A DNA stretch of 64,000 nt from Bradyrhizobium sp. WD16 (GCF_024181725.1 NZ_CP028908.1:248001-312000), one strand, 5' to 3'. Shown: positions 41,482 through 51,202, counted from the first letter of the stretch. Translations and numbers: made by a program. Notes: a model not told the origin generated them from the letters alone.

Positions 41482-43266
41482 CTATGCATCCCCTGTCTCT
41501 GTCAGCGCCGCGAGGCGGCTGACACCGACCGGTTCTTCCGCCTGGAACGGAATCAAGGCGACGCGCCTGGCAAAATCACCGACCTTGCGGATCTGCTCAA
41601 TCTCAGCGGCCGCCCGTGCCCGCAGCACCGGATCGCACGGCTGGGCTGCCGCGAAGCTGCCATTGACCACCCAGGCAAACGGCTCGATCTTGGCCCGGCG
41701 CAGGTCATCCTGAAGCGCCCTTGCCTCCAGCACCGGCGTGGTCTCGGGCAGGGCGACGATCACCACCTTCGTATATTCGGGGTCCTGAAGCATCATCAGC
41801 GGCGTCTTGATGCGCCCGGGAGCCGACGATGCCTGCTGCGTCAACTGGCGGTGGTACGCCCCGGCCGTATCCAGCAACAGCAGGGTATGGCCGGTCGGCG
41901 CGGTATCGACGACGACGAGTTCCTTTCTTGCATCCATGACGATGTGGGAGAAGGCGAGAAACACCGCCAGCTCATCATAACACGGCGATTTCAACTCCTC
42001 CTCGTAGAGAGCGAGCTTTTCGGCGGTCAAGGTCGCGCGCGCCGCCTGGAGCATTCGCTCGCGATATTGCCGCGCCTCGCGCGTCGGATCGATATAGCTG
42101 ACGCGCAGCCCCGCCACCTCCGCCTGGAGAGTCTCCCGCAGGTGCTGCGCCGGGTCCGTGGTGGTGAGGTGGACCGCCAAGCCGCGCCTCGCCAGCGATA
42201 TTGCCAGCGCCGCAGCGACCGTCGTCTTGCCGACGCCGCCCTTGCCCATCACCATCACCAGGCCATGGTCCGAGCCGCCGAGTTCGCGGGCGAGTTGCCC
42301 CAGCGAGCCGATGCCTTTGGGTAAGGCAGCTTCTATCGGCTTGCCGGGCGCGATCACCTTCGGTGCGAACATCGACCTCAGCGCGTCGAGGCCGACGATG
42401 TTGACGCCCAGGAGAGGAACCTCGGCACGCGGCAGCGGCGCGATTTCGGCAGGCATGCACGCCAAAGCCTCCGTTCCCCGGCGCTCGAGAGCGACCGCGA
42501 GACCGTCACTGCGGTCTGCGGCACGGAACACGCCATTGACGACCAGCAATTGGTTCGTCATCGCCTGGCCGCGCAGCTCCGTGCTCGCGCGCGCCGCTTC
42601 CATCAGCGCGCCCCGGTCCGGACGCGCCACCAGGATCACCGCCGTGCGGGCCGGATCGACCAGCGCGGCCACGGTGCGGGCGTAACGGTCATGCTGCGTT
42701 CTCAACCCGGAGAGCGGGCCGAGACAGGATACGTCGCCGGGAGCGGTCTCGAGAAACCCCGTCCAGGCCGCAGGCAGTTCGAGCAGCCGAAGGGTATGGC
42801 CCGTCGGCGCGGTGTCGAAGATCACGTGATCGAATTGCTGTGTCCTGTCGTCATCGCCGAGCAGAAGCGCGAATTCGTCGAATGCGGCGACTTCGACGGT
42901 ACAGGCGCCGGACAATCTCTCTTCGAGCAGGGCGAGCTCAGGCTGCGGCAGAACCTTGCGGTATGGCCCGATCGTTCTTTCCCGGTACGCGCGCGCCGCC
43001 TGCTCGGGATCGATATTCATGGCCTGCAGAGAAGGCAAGCCGGCGACGGGCGTCGGCCGGCTTGCCAACCGCGTCTGAAGCACCGCATCGAGATTCGAAG
43101 CCGGATCGGTACTGACCAGCAACACCCGGCGCCTTCTCTCCACCAGCAGTGCGGCACAGGCACAGGCGATCGAGGTCTTTCCGACACCGCCTTTGCCCGT
43201 GAAGAAGAGATGCCGGGGGGCGGTTGCCAGAAATGCCGGGATACTGATCATGTCCTGTTTGCTCAC
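41482..43266 (-). CDS. arsA: Arsenite-transporting ATPase ArsA
   Basis: A 594-residue two-half ATPase. P-loops are FFTGKGGVGKTSIACACAAL near 21-40 and GKGGVGKTTVAAALAI near 340. Both halves have DTAPTGHT. The three metal-site cysteines of ArsA are present in RLSGACTVEVAAFDEF, VSCLGPLSGL and LKSPCYDELAVF. It energises As(III) extrusion. No arsD was found, and the transporter is ACR3 not ArsB. It overlaps the AhpD-like gene by ATGA (43263-43266). Confidence 0.93.
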   Translation of the reverse strand: MSKQDMISIPAFLATAPRHLFFTGKGGVGKTSIACACAALLVERRRRVLLVSTDPASNLDAVLQTRLASRPTPVAGLPSLQAMNIDPEQAARAYRERTIGPYRKVLPQPELALLEERLSGACTVEVAAFDEFALLLGDDDRTQQFDHVIFDTAPTGHTLRLLELPAAWTGFLETAPGDVSCLGPLSGLRTQHDRYARTVAALVDPARTAVILVARPDRGALMEAARASTELRGQAMTNQLLVVNGVFRAADRSDGLAVALERRGTEALACMPAEIAPLPRAEVPLLGVNIVGLDALRSMFAPKVIAPGKPIEAALPKGIGSLGQLARELGGSDHGLVMVMGKGGVGKTTVAAALAISLARRGLAVHLTTTDPAQHLRETLQAEVAGLRVSYIDPTREARQYRERMLQAARATLTAEKLALYEEELKSPCYDELAVFLAFSHIVMDARKELVVVDTAPTGHTLLLLDTAGAYHRQLTQQASSAPGRIKTPLMMLQDPEYTKVVIVALPETTPVLEARALQDDLRRAKIEPFAWVVNGSFAAAQPCDPVLRARAAAEIEQIRKVGDFARRVALIPFQAEEPVGVSRLAALTETGDA

Positions 43267-43613
43267 GCCTTGGCTTCGGCAAACTGGTCAAAGGCGCGCA
43301 GCGCATCGCCGCCGTAAACCGCTGCCGGCCCCCCGCCCATGTAGATTGCCAGCGCAACGGTCTCGGCAACCTCCTCCCGCGTGGCGCCGTGCTGGTGGGC
43401 CATCTTGGTGTGATAAGCAACGCAGCCATCGCAGTGAACCGCGATGCCGATCGCGAGCGCCATGAGTTCCTTGGTCTTGCTATCGAGGGCCCGGGACATC
43501 GTCGCCGCAGCTGACAGGGCACCGAAGGCCTTCATCGTCTCGGGCGCGGCGCGCTGCAACAACCCGACGCCGGTGACGACATCGTGCGCGATCCCTGAAT
43601 GATCTTTGGGCAC
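43263..43613 (-). CDS. Carboxymuconolactone decarboxylase/AhpD-like protein coupled to arsA
   Basis: A 116-residue helical protein with the AhpD C-x-x-C motif in AVHCDGCVAYHTKMAHQHGA and TVALAIYMGGGPAAVYGGDA. It may act as a peroxidase or thiol carrier. I start at GTG 43613 after AAGGAGGAAGAT; the frame reaches 43658. The four-base overlap with arsA implies joint translation. Confidence 0.78.
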   Translation of the reverse strand: MPKDHSGIAHDVVTGVGLLQRAAPETMKAFGALSAAATMSRALDSKTKELMALAIGIAVHCDGCVAYHTKMAHQHGATREEVAETVALAIYMGGGPAAVYGGDALRAFDQFAEAKA

Positions 43614-43862
43614 ATCTTCCTCCTTCGATTGCCGTTTCCGCCGTGTGACGGCGGACATTCCACTCCGCGACGGCCCGGCGACGTCCGGCCATCAACGATG
43701 TTGATAGCCGCCATTCCCAGGGTTCCATTGCGATGAATCAAACCTGCAGCCGCGAGCGGCCGCGAGCGGCCGCGTGATCGCTCGTCGAAAGCCAACGATC
43801 AGAGGAGACGTTCGCTGATTGGACGCCGGGTGACAGCCCGTTGCGAAGGAGGCCGCGCGCGA

Positions 43863-44669
43863 TCAGTTGATCTTGACGGTGAGACCGCCATCGACAACGA
43901 GGTCGATGCCGGTGACGTAGCGCGCCTCGTCGCTGGCGAGGAAGACCGCCGCCCAGGCGACGTCCCAGGCGTCCCCCATTTGCCCCATCGGCACCTGGGC
44001 ATCGCGCCGCCGCCACATCTCCTCGACGTCGCCGTCGGCATAGGATTGGACGAGCCCGGCGGAGTGCGCCACCATCGGCGTCTTCATCAGCCCGGGGAGA
44101 ACGGCGTTCACCCGCACCTTGCGCGCGGCATATTCCACCGCGGTCGTCCGCGTCAGGTGGCTGAGCGCCGCCTTGCTGGCGTAATAGGCCGAATAGGCCA
44201 CGCCAGTATATCGGATGGCAGCGACCGACGAGATGTTGACGATCGAGCCGCCGCCCTGCGCCACCATCAGGGGCAGCACGTGCTTCATCGTCAGGAAAGC
44301 GGTCTTGAGGTTGACGGCCATGACCTTGTCCCAGTCGGCCTCGCTGATCTCGACCACACCGCCGGCCTCCGCAATGCCGACATTGTTGTCGAGAACGTCG
44401 ATCCGGCCGAAGCGCTCGCGGGTCGCCTGCACCATGGCCGCGACCTCGTCGGCGCGTGTCGCATCGCAGCGGATCGCGAAGGCCTCGCCGCCCTCACCCT
44501 CGATCAGGCGCACGGTTTCCTGCGCGGCCTCGAGATTGACGTCAGCGCAGGCGACCCGCGCACCCTCGCGGGCGAAGGCGACGGCGGTCGCCTTGCCGTT
44601 GCCCCAGCCGGGTCCGATCGATCCGGCGCCGACGACGAGGGCGGCCTTGTCCTTCAGACGGTCAACCAT
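43863..44669 (-). CDS. Short-chain dehydrogenase/reductase
   Basis: A 268-residue classical SDR. The cofactor motif is VVGAGSIGPGWGNGKATAVA near 13-32, the NNVG motif is LDNNVGIAEAGG, and the catalytic triad is S in NISSVAAI, Y-x-x-x-K in YSAYYASKAALS. The insertion in the glycine loop (GSIGPGWGNG) is longer than usual. The substrate is unknown. It lies apart from the arsenic genes and may be unrelated. Confidence 0.85.
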   Translation of the reverse strand: MVDRLKDKAALVVGAGSIGPGWGNGKATAVAFAREGARVACADVNLEAAQETVRLIEGEGGEAFAIRCDATRADEVAAMVQATRERFGRIDVLDNNVGIAEAGGVVEISEADWDKVMAVNLKTAFLTMKHVLPLMVAQGGGSIVNISSVAAIRYTGVAYSAYYASKAALSHLTRTTAVEYAARKVRVNAVLPGLMKTPMVAHSAGLVQSYADGDVEEMWRRRDAQVPMGQMGDAWDVAWAAVFLASDEARYVTGIDLVVDGGLTVKIN

Positions 44670-44779
44670 GGTTCACCTCTCGGGAGATTGTCCGTCCGCC
44701 TTTAATCAGAAGGGACCGACCGGAGAAAGACCTCGAGGGGCCATGGCCGAATCCGACCCCACCCGACGTGCTCGAAGCA

Positions 44780-45175
44780 CGAGTGTCCCGTCTCCGAATG
44801 ACCGTGCGAGCATGAGGCAAATGGAGCGGTAATTCGGAGACGGGACACTAGTGTGGCGTCTCGCAATTGCCTATGCCCTTTGCGGCAAGCCCCTGTAGGC
44901 AATTGCGAGACATAAGCCACACTAGCATTTTGATTTTGCTAGTGTCCCTATGTCTCCGAATTACCGTGCGAGCGCGAGGCAAACGTAGCGGTAATTCGGA
45001 GACGGGACACTAGTGTGGCGTCTCGCAATTGCCTATGCCCTTTGCGGCAAGCCCCTGTAGGCAATTGCGAGACATAAGCCACACTAGCATTTTGATTTTG
45101 CTAGTGTCCCTATGTCTCCGAATTACCGTGCGAGCGCGAGGCAAACGTAGCGGTAATTCGGAGACGGGACACTAG
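44780..45175 (-). repeat. Solo B plus two identical tandem reverse BA elements
   Basis: B 44780-44851 (72 bp, border CGAG), then A 44848-44925, L1 44922-44942, B 44939-45013, then the same again: A 45010-45087, L1 45084-45104, B 45101-45175. The two A-L1-B units are identical with a period of 162 bp. They lie between the SDR and permease genes. Confidence 0.92.
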
Positions 45176-45237
45176 GATCCTGCGTCTGCCTCCCGTCATG
45201 GGATGGCTCACAACGGCTGTGTCGGCGCCCATGGAAG

Positions 45238-46752
45238 TCAGATCTTCCGTTGCAGCGCCGCCGCCTCGGCCCTCGCCCGGCTGCGGTGGGCGCCGTAGAA
45301 CGCATAGATCGCAAGTCCGAGCACCAGCCAGACGGCGAGCCGCACCCAGGTATCGATCGGCAGGCCGAGCATGAGGAAGAGCGCCGCCGCGACACCTGCC
45401 GGCGCTATGGCGTAGACTGCCGGCGTCCTGAACGGCCGCGGCAGCTCCGGCCGGGTCCGGCGCAGCACCAGCACGCCGAGGCAGACCATCGCGAAGGCGA
45501 ACAGCGTACCGATGCTGACGAGTTCGCCGACAAGGCCGATGGGCAGCAATCCCGCCAGGATGGTCACCACCACGCCGGTGACGAGCGTCGCCACATAGGG
45601 CGTGCGGAAGCGCGCATGAATGAGGCCGAGCGGCGACGGCAGCAAACCATCACGCGACATGGCGAACAGGATGCGCGACTGGCCGAGCAGCAGCACCAGG
45701 ATGACCGAGGTCAGCCCGAGCACGATCCCGGCCTTGATCACGGGCGCCAGCCAAAGGAGGCCGATGGCGTCGATGCCGACCGCGATCGGATCGGGGACGT
45801 TGAGCCGGTCATAGGGCACGATGCCGGTGAGCACGAAACCGACGGCGACATAGAGCACCGCGCAGACCGCGAGCGAGCCGAGAATGCCGATCGGCATGTC
45901 GCGGTCGGGATGGCGCGCCTCCTGCGCCGCGGTGGAGACGGCGTCGAACCCGATATAGGCGAAGAACACCACGGCGGCGCCGCGCAGCACGCCGCTCCAG
46001 CCATACTGGCCGAGGCCGAGATTGGGCGGCACGAAATCGCCTTGCGGATTGGCGGCCGTGATCCAGTTGGCGCGGCTGAAGAAAGGTGCCGCGGCGGCGA
46101 TGAAGGCGATCACCACGGCGAGCTTGAGCAGGACGATGACGTTGTTGATGCGGGCGGTCTCGTGGATGCCGAGCACCAGCAGAAGGCTCAGCACCGCTGC
46201 GATCCCCATGGCAGGAACGTTGAGCAGCGCGTCGGTGGTGTGCCAGACATGGGCGGCGGCATCGTAGGTCAAGGGCGCCGAGACCAGCCGCGCCGGGATG
46301 ACGAGACCGAAATCCTTAAGCAGGCTGACCGCATAGCCCGACCAGCCGATCGCCACGGTGATCGCACCGACGGTATATTCCAGCACCAGGTCCCAGCCGA
46401 TGACCCAGGCAACGATCTCGCCGAGCGTGGCATAGGCATAAGTGTAGGCGCTGCCGGCGATCGGCACCGCCGACGCCATCTCGGCATAGCATAGCCCGGC
46501 GAATCCGCAGGCGATCGCGGCGAGCACGAATGACAAGGTGATGGCCGGCCCGGCATCGGCCGCGGCGGCATGGCCGGTCAGGACGAAGATGCCAGCGCCG
46601 ATGATGCCGCCGACGCCGAGCGCCAGCAGATGGACGGCGCCGAGGCTGCGCTTGAGGCCAACAGCAGCACACGCGTCGACCTCACCAAAAACCGGAATGG
46701 CGGCTTCGGCCCAAAGCCCCTCGATGGACTTGCGCACCCACAGACCGGCCAT
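45238..46752 (-). CDS. Amino acid permease, APC family (cationic amino acid transporter type)
   Basis: A 504-residue transporter with 12-14 helices. The first-helix motif is [20 protein letters not shown] near 26-45, the unwound helix glycine pattern of APC proteins, and [23 protein letters not shown] near 230 is typical of the CAT/YhdG group. I start at ATG 46752 (GGTGAGG precedes it), not at 46797. Substrate class is inferred. Confidence 0.88.
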   Translation of the reverse strand: MAGLWVRKSIEGLWAEAAIPVFGEVDACAAVGLKRSLGAVHLLALGVGGIIGAGIFVLTGHAAAADAGPAITLSFVLAAIACGFAGLCYAEMASAVPIAGSAYTYAYATLGEIVAWVIGWDLVLEYTVGAITVAIGWSGYAVSLLKDFGLVIPARLVSAPLTYDAAAHVWHTTDALLNVPAMGIAAVLSLLLVLGIHETARINNVIVLLKLAVVIAFIAAAAPFFSRANWITAANPQGDFVPPNLGLGQYGWSGVLRGAAVVFFAYIGFDAVSTAAQEARHPDRDMPIGILGSLAVCAVLYVAVGFVLTGIVPYDRLNVPDPIAVGIDAIGLLWLAPVIKAGIVLGLTSVILVLLLGQSRILFAMSRDGLLPSPLGLIHARFRTPYVATLVTGVVVTILAGLLPIGLVGELVSIGTLFAFAMVCLGVLVLRRTRPELPRPFRTPAVYAIAPAGVAAALFLMLGLPIDTWVRLAVWLVLGLAIYAFYGAHRSRARAEAAALQRKI

Positions 46753-46955
46753 CTGCCTCACCCTCGCCCAGTGCCGCGAGCCAACACCGTTGCGCACCTG
46801 AAGTTCCTTCTCCGGAACGCAGCCCTGAATATGCGGCGATCTTCACCGTCTCTTCAGGACTTCGACGTCAGCTATCGCGCTGGACGCCGGCCGCGCGCCG
46901 GGCGATGAAGACAGCGGGGCAGAATCAGTGCGGTGGATCTGAGGAGACCAGCGGG

Positions 46956-47711
46956 GTGAGCGGACACCGACGCGCCAAGGCGGCGGCAAGCTTTGCCAGC
47001 GAAGCCGATCTGTGCGCGAGCTTTCTCGCCGCGGTCGAGGCCAATGGCCAGTGGGTCGCCTATCCGGAGACCTGCAACTGGGACATCCTGCTGGCACGCA
47101 GGGCGGACGGCTTCCAGATCGGCATCCAGGCGAAGCTGCGGCTCAATCTCGACGTCATCGCCCAGTCCCTCGAGGACGGCGGTGCCATGAGCGCCGACGG
47201 TCCCGGGCCGGATTGTCGCGCCGTGCTGATCCCCTGGGGACGCAACAGCTGCGAGCGGATCTGCAAATATATCGGCCTGACCGTCATCGAGGTGAAGCCG
47301 GAGCGAACCTCGCCGCGCGAGATCGGCTTTCGGCCCCGCCTGCCCGGCCTCAAGGCCAAGCCGGCGGCCTCGGAGACCTGGCACGAATGGGCCCCGGTCA
47401 GGCGGCACGACCTGCCGGACTACGTTCCCGACGTCCGCGCCGGCGCCTCGGCACCGCTGCGCCTGACCAATTGGAAGATCTCCGCGATCAAGATCGCCGT
47501 CACGCTCGATCATCGCGGCTTCGTCACCCGCGCCGATTTCAAGCATATCGGCATCGATCACCGCCGCTGGCTGTCGGCCGAGACGCGCTGGCTGCGCAAC
47601 GACAATGGCCGCTTCGTCCGTGGCGCGGCGATGCCGGACTTCAAGGCGCAACATCCGCGAGTCTACGGCGAGATCAGCGCCGATCGCGACAAGTGGATCC
47701 TGCCGACCTGA
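46956..47711 (+). CDS. Conserved hypothetical protein with a possible PD-(D/E)xK-like nuclease core
   Basis: A 251-residue protein from GTG 46956 (ATG 46905 is possible). The early section YPETCNWDILLARRADGFQI followed by GIQAKLRL resembles D ... QxK of nuclease-fold proteins, with Trp-Asp at 47-48 and Gln-Ala-Lys about 13 residues on. The C-terminal half (RLTNWKISAIKIAVTL and HIGIDHRRWLSAETRWL) looks like a helical DNA-binding unit. I do not recognise a family; nuclease function is speculative. Confidence 0.55.
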   Translation: MSGHRRAKAAASFASEADLCASFLAAVEANGQWVAYPETCNWDILLARRADGFQIGIQAKLRLNLDVIAQSLEDGGAMSADGPGPDCRAVLIPWGRNSCERICKYIGLTVIEVKPERTSPREIGFRPRLPGLKAKPAASETWHEWAPVRRHDLPDYVPDVRAGASAPLRLTNWKISAIKIAVTLDHRGFVTRADFKHIGIDHRRWLSAETRWLRNDNGRFVRGAAMPDFKAQHPRVYGEISADRDKWILPT

Positions 47712-47740
47712 CCGACAAGCACGTCCGTCATGGTGCGGGG

Positions 47741-48262
47741 CTACAGCGACAGCACCAATTCGTCGTAGCCGACGCCCTGCTGCCTGAGGTAGCCGGTCAA
47801 GAGATCATGGCCGGCGCGCATGCCGTCCTTGGCATTGGCATGGCGAGCCTCCTCCTCGCGAAGCAAGGCGTAGATCGGCTTGACGCGCTCGATCGGTGCC
47901 CGGTCCGGCTTGCGGCGGCTGGAGTGATAGCCGGTGATGTTGCCGTGACCGTCGAAGGTCGGCGAGACGTGGGCGAACACCCAATAATGGCTGCCGTCGG
48001 CGGCGAGGTTGACCACATAGGCGAAGATCTCCTGCCCCGCCGCGATGGTATCCCACAGCAGCTTGAAGACGCAGCGCGGCATGTCGGGATGCCGGATCAG
48101 GCTGTGCGGCGCGCCGATCAACTCGCGCGCCGGATACCCCGCCATCCGAATGAAGACGTCATTGGCATAAGTAATTCGCCCCTTGAGATCGGTCTTCGAG
48201 ACGATCAGTTCCTCGTCGCCGAGCATGTGCTCGACCCCGGTCGGCCTTATCGCTCGCGCCAT
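47741..48262 (-). CDS. PAS-domain protein, Aer-like
   Basis: A 173-residue protein that is essentially one PAS domain: VSKTDLKGRITYANDVFIRM near 22-41, GAPHSLIRHPDMPRCVFKLL near 51-70 and SHYWVFAHVSPTFDGHGNIT. This is the aerotaxis-receptor PAS type that binds FAD. No signalling output domain is present, so it may partner a separate transducer. Confidence 0.85.
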   Translation of the reverse strand: MARAIRPTGVEHMLGDEELIVSKTDLKGRITYANDVFIRMAGYPARELIGAPHSLIRHPDMPRCVFKLLWDTIAAGQEIFAYVVNLAADGSHYWVFAHVSPTFDGHGNITGYHSSRRKPDRAPIERVKPIYALLREEEARHANAKDGMRAGHDLLTGYLRQQGVGYDELVLSL

Positions 48263-48906
48263 CGTCGTGTCCTCAGGACTGTCCCGCGTGCGCCTGCTGC
48301 GCTTCGCGTCGCGAGCGTTAAACCCACAATATTAAGCGAAGGTAACTGCGTCGGATCGGCTGGCTTGATTTTGACCACTATCAACCCCGAGTTTAGTCCG
48401 GATCAAGCGCAGCGATCGGGTGCAGGAAATGCCGGTACTTTCCTCCGCCGGCCGGCGCTATCGAAGCAATGGATGAGGCACGCGGATCCGCGGGCGCACC
48501 GACGGCCGCCTGCTTGCTCTAAATCAACACGCTCTGTCGTAATTTGCCGAGAGTGCAATTCAGCATCGCCGAGCGGCCATGAGGTGAGGTGCAGTTCCGG
48601 CCCTGCTAGGGGCTCGGCAGACCTCGGCCGGGCCCCGCCTCTGCTCGGCGTGCGCGGGCCTTGTGACGTCGGGCGCGAGCACCACGGAGAGCGCAGCCCG
48701 GCGCGATGTCCTCTCGCAGCGGCGCCGCGACCGCACCGGCCGCCCCCAGACATCCGAAGCGCAGATCGTAAATGGCGCTTGCGCAGTCCTCGTCCGGGCC
48801 TATACGCCTGCCGGCTCCAAGCCGGATCATCCCCGAGCAACCGACGGCGGGCGCCGGCGACTGTCGGTAACACCCTCTCGAGCCCCCCAGCCACCATGCC
48901 TGTGCG
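48263..48906. other. Intergenic region without a recognised gene
   Basis: About 640 bp of GC-rich sequence. The longest frame (48606-48956, minus) overlaps apbE and has no family resemblance. The region should contain the promoters for the divergent PAS and apbE genes. Confidence 0.45.
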
Positions 48907-49857
48907 ATGAAGACGACACTGTACGAATTCAGCGCCATGGGATCGGATTGCGGCATCTGTCTTGCCGCCGGCGAAGGCTTTGACCTCGCGCCGGTGTTCG
49001 CCGCTGCCGAGGCTGAGGTATACAGGATCGAGCAGCGCTACTCGCGCTTTCGCACCGACAGCGATCTCGCCCTGCTCAATACCACCGCCCGGAGCGGCTC
49101 GATGACCGCGACCGACGATGAGACGGCAGGCCTCCTCGCCTTCGCCAGGCGATGCCACGCCCTGAGCGGCGGTTCTTTCGATATCACCGCCGGCCCGCTG
49201 CGGCTCGCCTGGGAAGCCAGCGCCGAGCCGACGCAAGCCGAGCTCGACGCGGCGCGGCGGCATGTCGGCATGGACAAGGTCGAACTGGCGCCCGGCACGG
49301 TGCGCTTCACCGCGCCGGGCATGACGCTCGACTTTGGCGGCATCGGCAAGGAATACGCCGCCGACCGCGCCGCCGATCTCTGCCGCGCTCTCGGCGCCGC
49401 CCATGGCTATGTCAACCTCGCCGGCGACATCCGTGTCGTCGGCCCCACTCCCGATGGCCGGCCCTGGATCATCGGCATCGTCGATCCCCGCGCGCCGGAT
49501 CGCATTGTGGCGCGGGTCTCACTCGCGGCCGGCGCGATCGCGACCAGCGGCGATTATCAACGGTTCATCGAGCGTGATGGCCGGCGCGTCGGCCACATTC
49601 TCGATCCGCGCAGCGGCCGGCCGGCGCAAGGCCTGTCATCGGTCAGCGTGATCGCCGAAACCTGCCTCGTCGCCGGCAGCCTCGCGACGACGGCGATGGC
49701 GATGGGATCGGACGGCCGGGCGTGGCTTCAAACGCTCGGCGTCCGCCATATCGCGATCGATGGCGACGGCGGCTATTGGGGCACGGAGCCGCGCCTTCAA
49801 AGAAATACCAACGTTGGAAACGGGACACCAGACGATGTCGGGGAGACGAGAACTTAG
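48907..49857 (+). CDS. apbE: FAD:protein FMN transferase (ApbE)
   Basis: A 316-residue flavin transferase that attaches FMN to Thr in target proteins in the periplasm or thylakoid-type compartment. Motifs are SAMGSDCGICLA near 9-20, IEQRYSRFRTDSDLALLN, GSFDITAGPL, LDFGGIGKEYAADRAADL, ATSGDYQRFIE and HILDPRSGRPA. The last about 25 residues (RLQRNTNVGNGTPDD...) come from a D-hairpin fragment at 49808-49831. It has no clear signal peptide. Confidence 0.88.
   Translation: MKTTLYEFSAMGSDCGICLAAGEGFDLAPVFAAAEAEVYRIEQRYSRFRTDSDLALLNTTARSGSMTATDDETAGLLAFARRCHALSGGSFDITAGPLRLAWEASAEPTQAELDAARRHVGMDKVELAPGTVRFTAPGMTLDFGGIGKEYAADRAADLCRALGAAHGYVNLAGDIRVVGPTPDGRPWIIGIVDPRAPDRIVARVSLAAGAIATSGDYQRFIERDGRRVGHILDPRSGRPAQGLSSVSVIAETCLVAGSLATTAMAMGSDGRAWLQTLGVRHIAIDGDGGYWGTEPRLQRNTNVGNGTPDDVGETRT
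49808..49831 (+). repeat. D-hairpin fragment inside the apbE 3' end
   Basis: CCAACGTTGGAAACGGGACA with a decayed border CCAG matches the right arm of D. It is read in frame as NVGNGTP in ApbE and so is an example of repeat sequence becoming coding. Confidence 0.7.
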
Positions 49858-50258
49858 ACTGACAGATTGACGAGCGAACCGGGCGCGCCGAGCCGGTCGA
49901 GCGCCTGCTGGCTGCTGCCCAGAGTGTCGGCCGGCGCCGCCGCCGAGGAGCCCGCCGCGGGCGCGCGCAGCGACGACATCAGCTGCGACATGGTCGTGAC
50001 AAAGTCCGACTTGGAGACGCTGCCGGTGCCCGATGAATCGAGCTGGGCAAAGATCGCGTCCGCGCCCTGCTGCTGGAAGACCGCGGGCGGAGTCCTGGTC
50101 TGGAAGGCCTGCTCGAATTGCGCCTTGGTGATCGAGCCAGTGCCGGCGGTGTCGATCGCGTCGAACAGGCTGGACATCTTCTGGCGCGGCGGTGCGCCCG
50201 AGCTCGCACCCGAGACCGTGTTCGCTCCGGCAGCGGAAGCGATTGCAGATATGTCCAT
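49854..50258 (-). CDS. EF-hand domain protein
   Basis: A 134-residue small protein. Two EF-hand loops are visible: DTAGTGSITKAQFE near 36-49 and DSSGTGSVSKSDFV near 73-86, with Ser/Thr at some ligand positions. It starts MDISAIASAAGANTVSGASS and has no clear signal peptide. The stop overlaps that of apbE (49854-49857). A calcium-linked regulatory role is possible; similar proteins are common in Bradyrhizobium. Confidence 0.82.
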   Translation of the reverse strand: MDISAIASAAGANTVSGASSGAPPRQKMSSLFDAIDTAGTGSITKAQFEQAFQTRTPPAVFQQQGADAIFAQLDSSGTGSVSKSDFVTTMSQLMSSLRAPAAGSSAAAPADTLGSSQQALDRLGAPGSLVNLSV

Positions 50259-50352
50259 GGCAGGCCCTCGCAGATGCCCGAATCACGATTGAGACAAAAC
50301 GTCGCAGTCGGGGCAAAATGGAACCCGAGCCATTAAGAAAGCCCTAACCGGG

Positions 50353-50518
50353 CTAGTGTGGCGTCTCGCAATTGCCTATGCCCTTCGCGGCCAGCCCCTG
50401 TAGGCAATTGCGAGACATAAGCCGCACTAGCTTTTTGATTTTGCTAGTGTCCTGATGTCTCCGAATGACCGTGCGAGGGTGAGGCAAATGAAGCGGTAAT
50501 TCGGAGACAGGACACTTG
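50353..50518 (-). repeat. BA element, reverse orientation
   Basis: A 50353-50430, L1 50427-50447, B 50444-50518, in all 166 bp; the last border is CTTG. It lies between the EF-hand and the HicA-like genes. Confidence 0.9.
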
Positions 50519-50676
50519 AGCGTTTTCCTGCGAAATGCAGCAGGCGCTCTGGTGTCGGCCACCGCGCGAGGACCTTCCTCGCGCACGATGCTGCAGCCGA
50601 CGCGGCTTCGCGATCGGCGTCCTCTGTCGGCGCGCGCCAAAAGCGCGGAATACTCCCGCGCTGCGCAGCCCGCCGC

Positions 50677-50913
50677 TCACACCCGGCCGGCGGGTCCCGG
50701 CAACTGCTGCCAGTCGAGCCCGAGCCGTTCGCAGGCCTCGCGGACTTCGCGCATGTCGAGGTCCTGGCGCGAGCCGCCGAGCGGTACCTGCGCCGTGCGG
50801 CCCTCGCGATGCACCGTCACCATCACCGGACCTTCGTGCCGCTGGTGATGTTCGTGTTTGTCGAACCGACAGCCGTGATCTTCCAGCCACTTTCGAAACG
50901 TCGCACTTTCCAT
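50677..50913 (-). CDS. Small protein, HicA-like
   Basis: A 78-residue protein: MESATFRKWLEDHGCRFDKH, then VMVTVHREGRTAQVPLGGSR and REVREACERLGLDW. Strand-strand-helix order and the G ... H ... V-P-L pattern recall the HicA double-stranded RNA-binding fold, but the catalytic His position is not certain. No HicB gene is adjacent, so a toxin role is doubtful. Confidence 0.5.
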   Translation of the reverse strand: MESATFRKWLEDHGCRFDKHEHHQRHEGPVMVTVHREGRTAQVPLGGSRQDLDMREVREACERLGLDWQQLPGPAGRV

Positions 50914-50998
50914 GGACTTGCTCCTGTCTTGGCGACATCGCCCGTGTCACGAAACGAAGATGGGTAATGGTCAGCTCAACCGGTGGCGCCTGGCGGCC

Positions 50999-51202
50999 TC
51001 AGTCCTCCTGCGCCGCCCGTTCGATCGCGTCGGCATAGCCGGCCAGCCGGTCATAGCCACTGGCAATCCTGAGCAGGCGCGCCTGCAGGTCGGCGTCCGG
51101 CGATGCCCTGGCCTCGTCGCGCGTCATCGTCGCGCATTTACGCCAATATTCCCCATCGTAAACTTCTTCCGGCGTTAAGGGCCTGTGCGCGTCCAGGAAC
51201 AT
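50999..51202 (-). CDS. Small hypothetical protein
   Basis: A 67-residue protein starting at ATG 51202 after ATAGGAGGGAG. It reads MFLDAHRPLTPEEVYDGEYW and ends RIASGYDRLAGYADAIERAA, helical and charged, without signal peptide. Unknown family. The strong ribosome site argues for expression. Confidence 0.5.
   Translation of the reverse strand: MFLDAHRPLTPEEVYDGEYWRKCATMTRDEARASPDADLQARLLRIASGYDRLAGYADAIERAAQED

Noticed and set aside
48606-48956. A 116-residue minus-strand frame upstream of apbE
   Set aside because: It overlaps the apbE start, has Arg/Ala-rich composition, and no ribosome site or family resemblance.
50677-50913. HicAB toxin-antitoxin pair
   Set aside because: Only a distant HicA-like frame is present. 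The next gene (50999-51202) has no HicB features.
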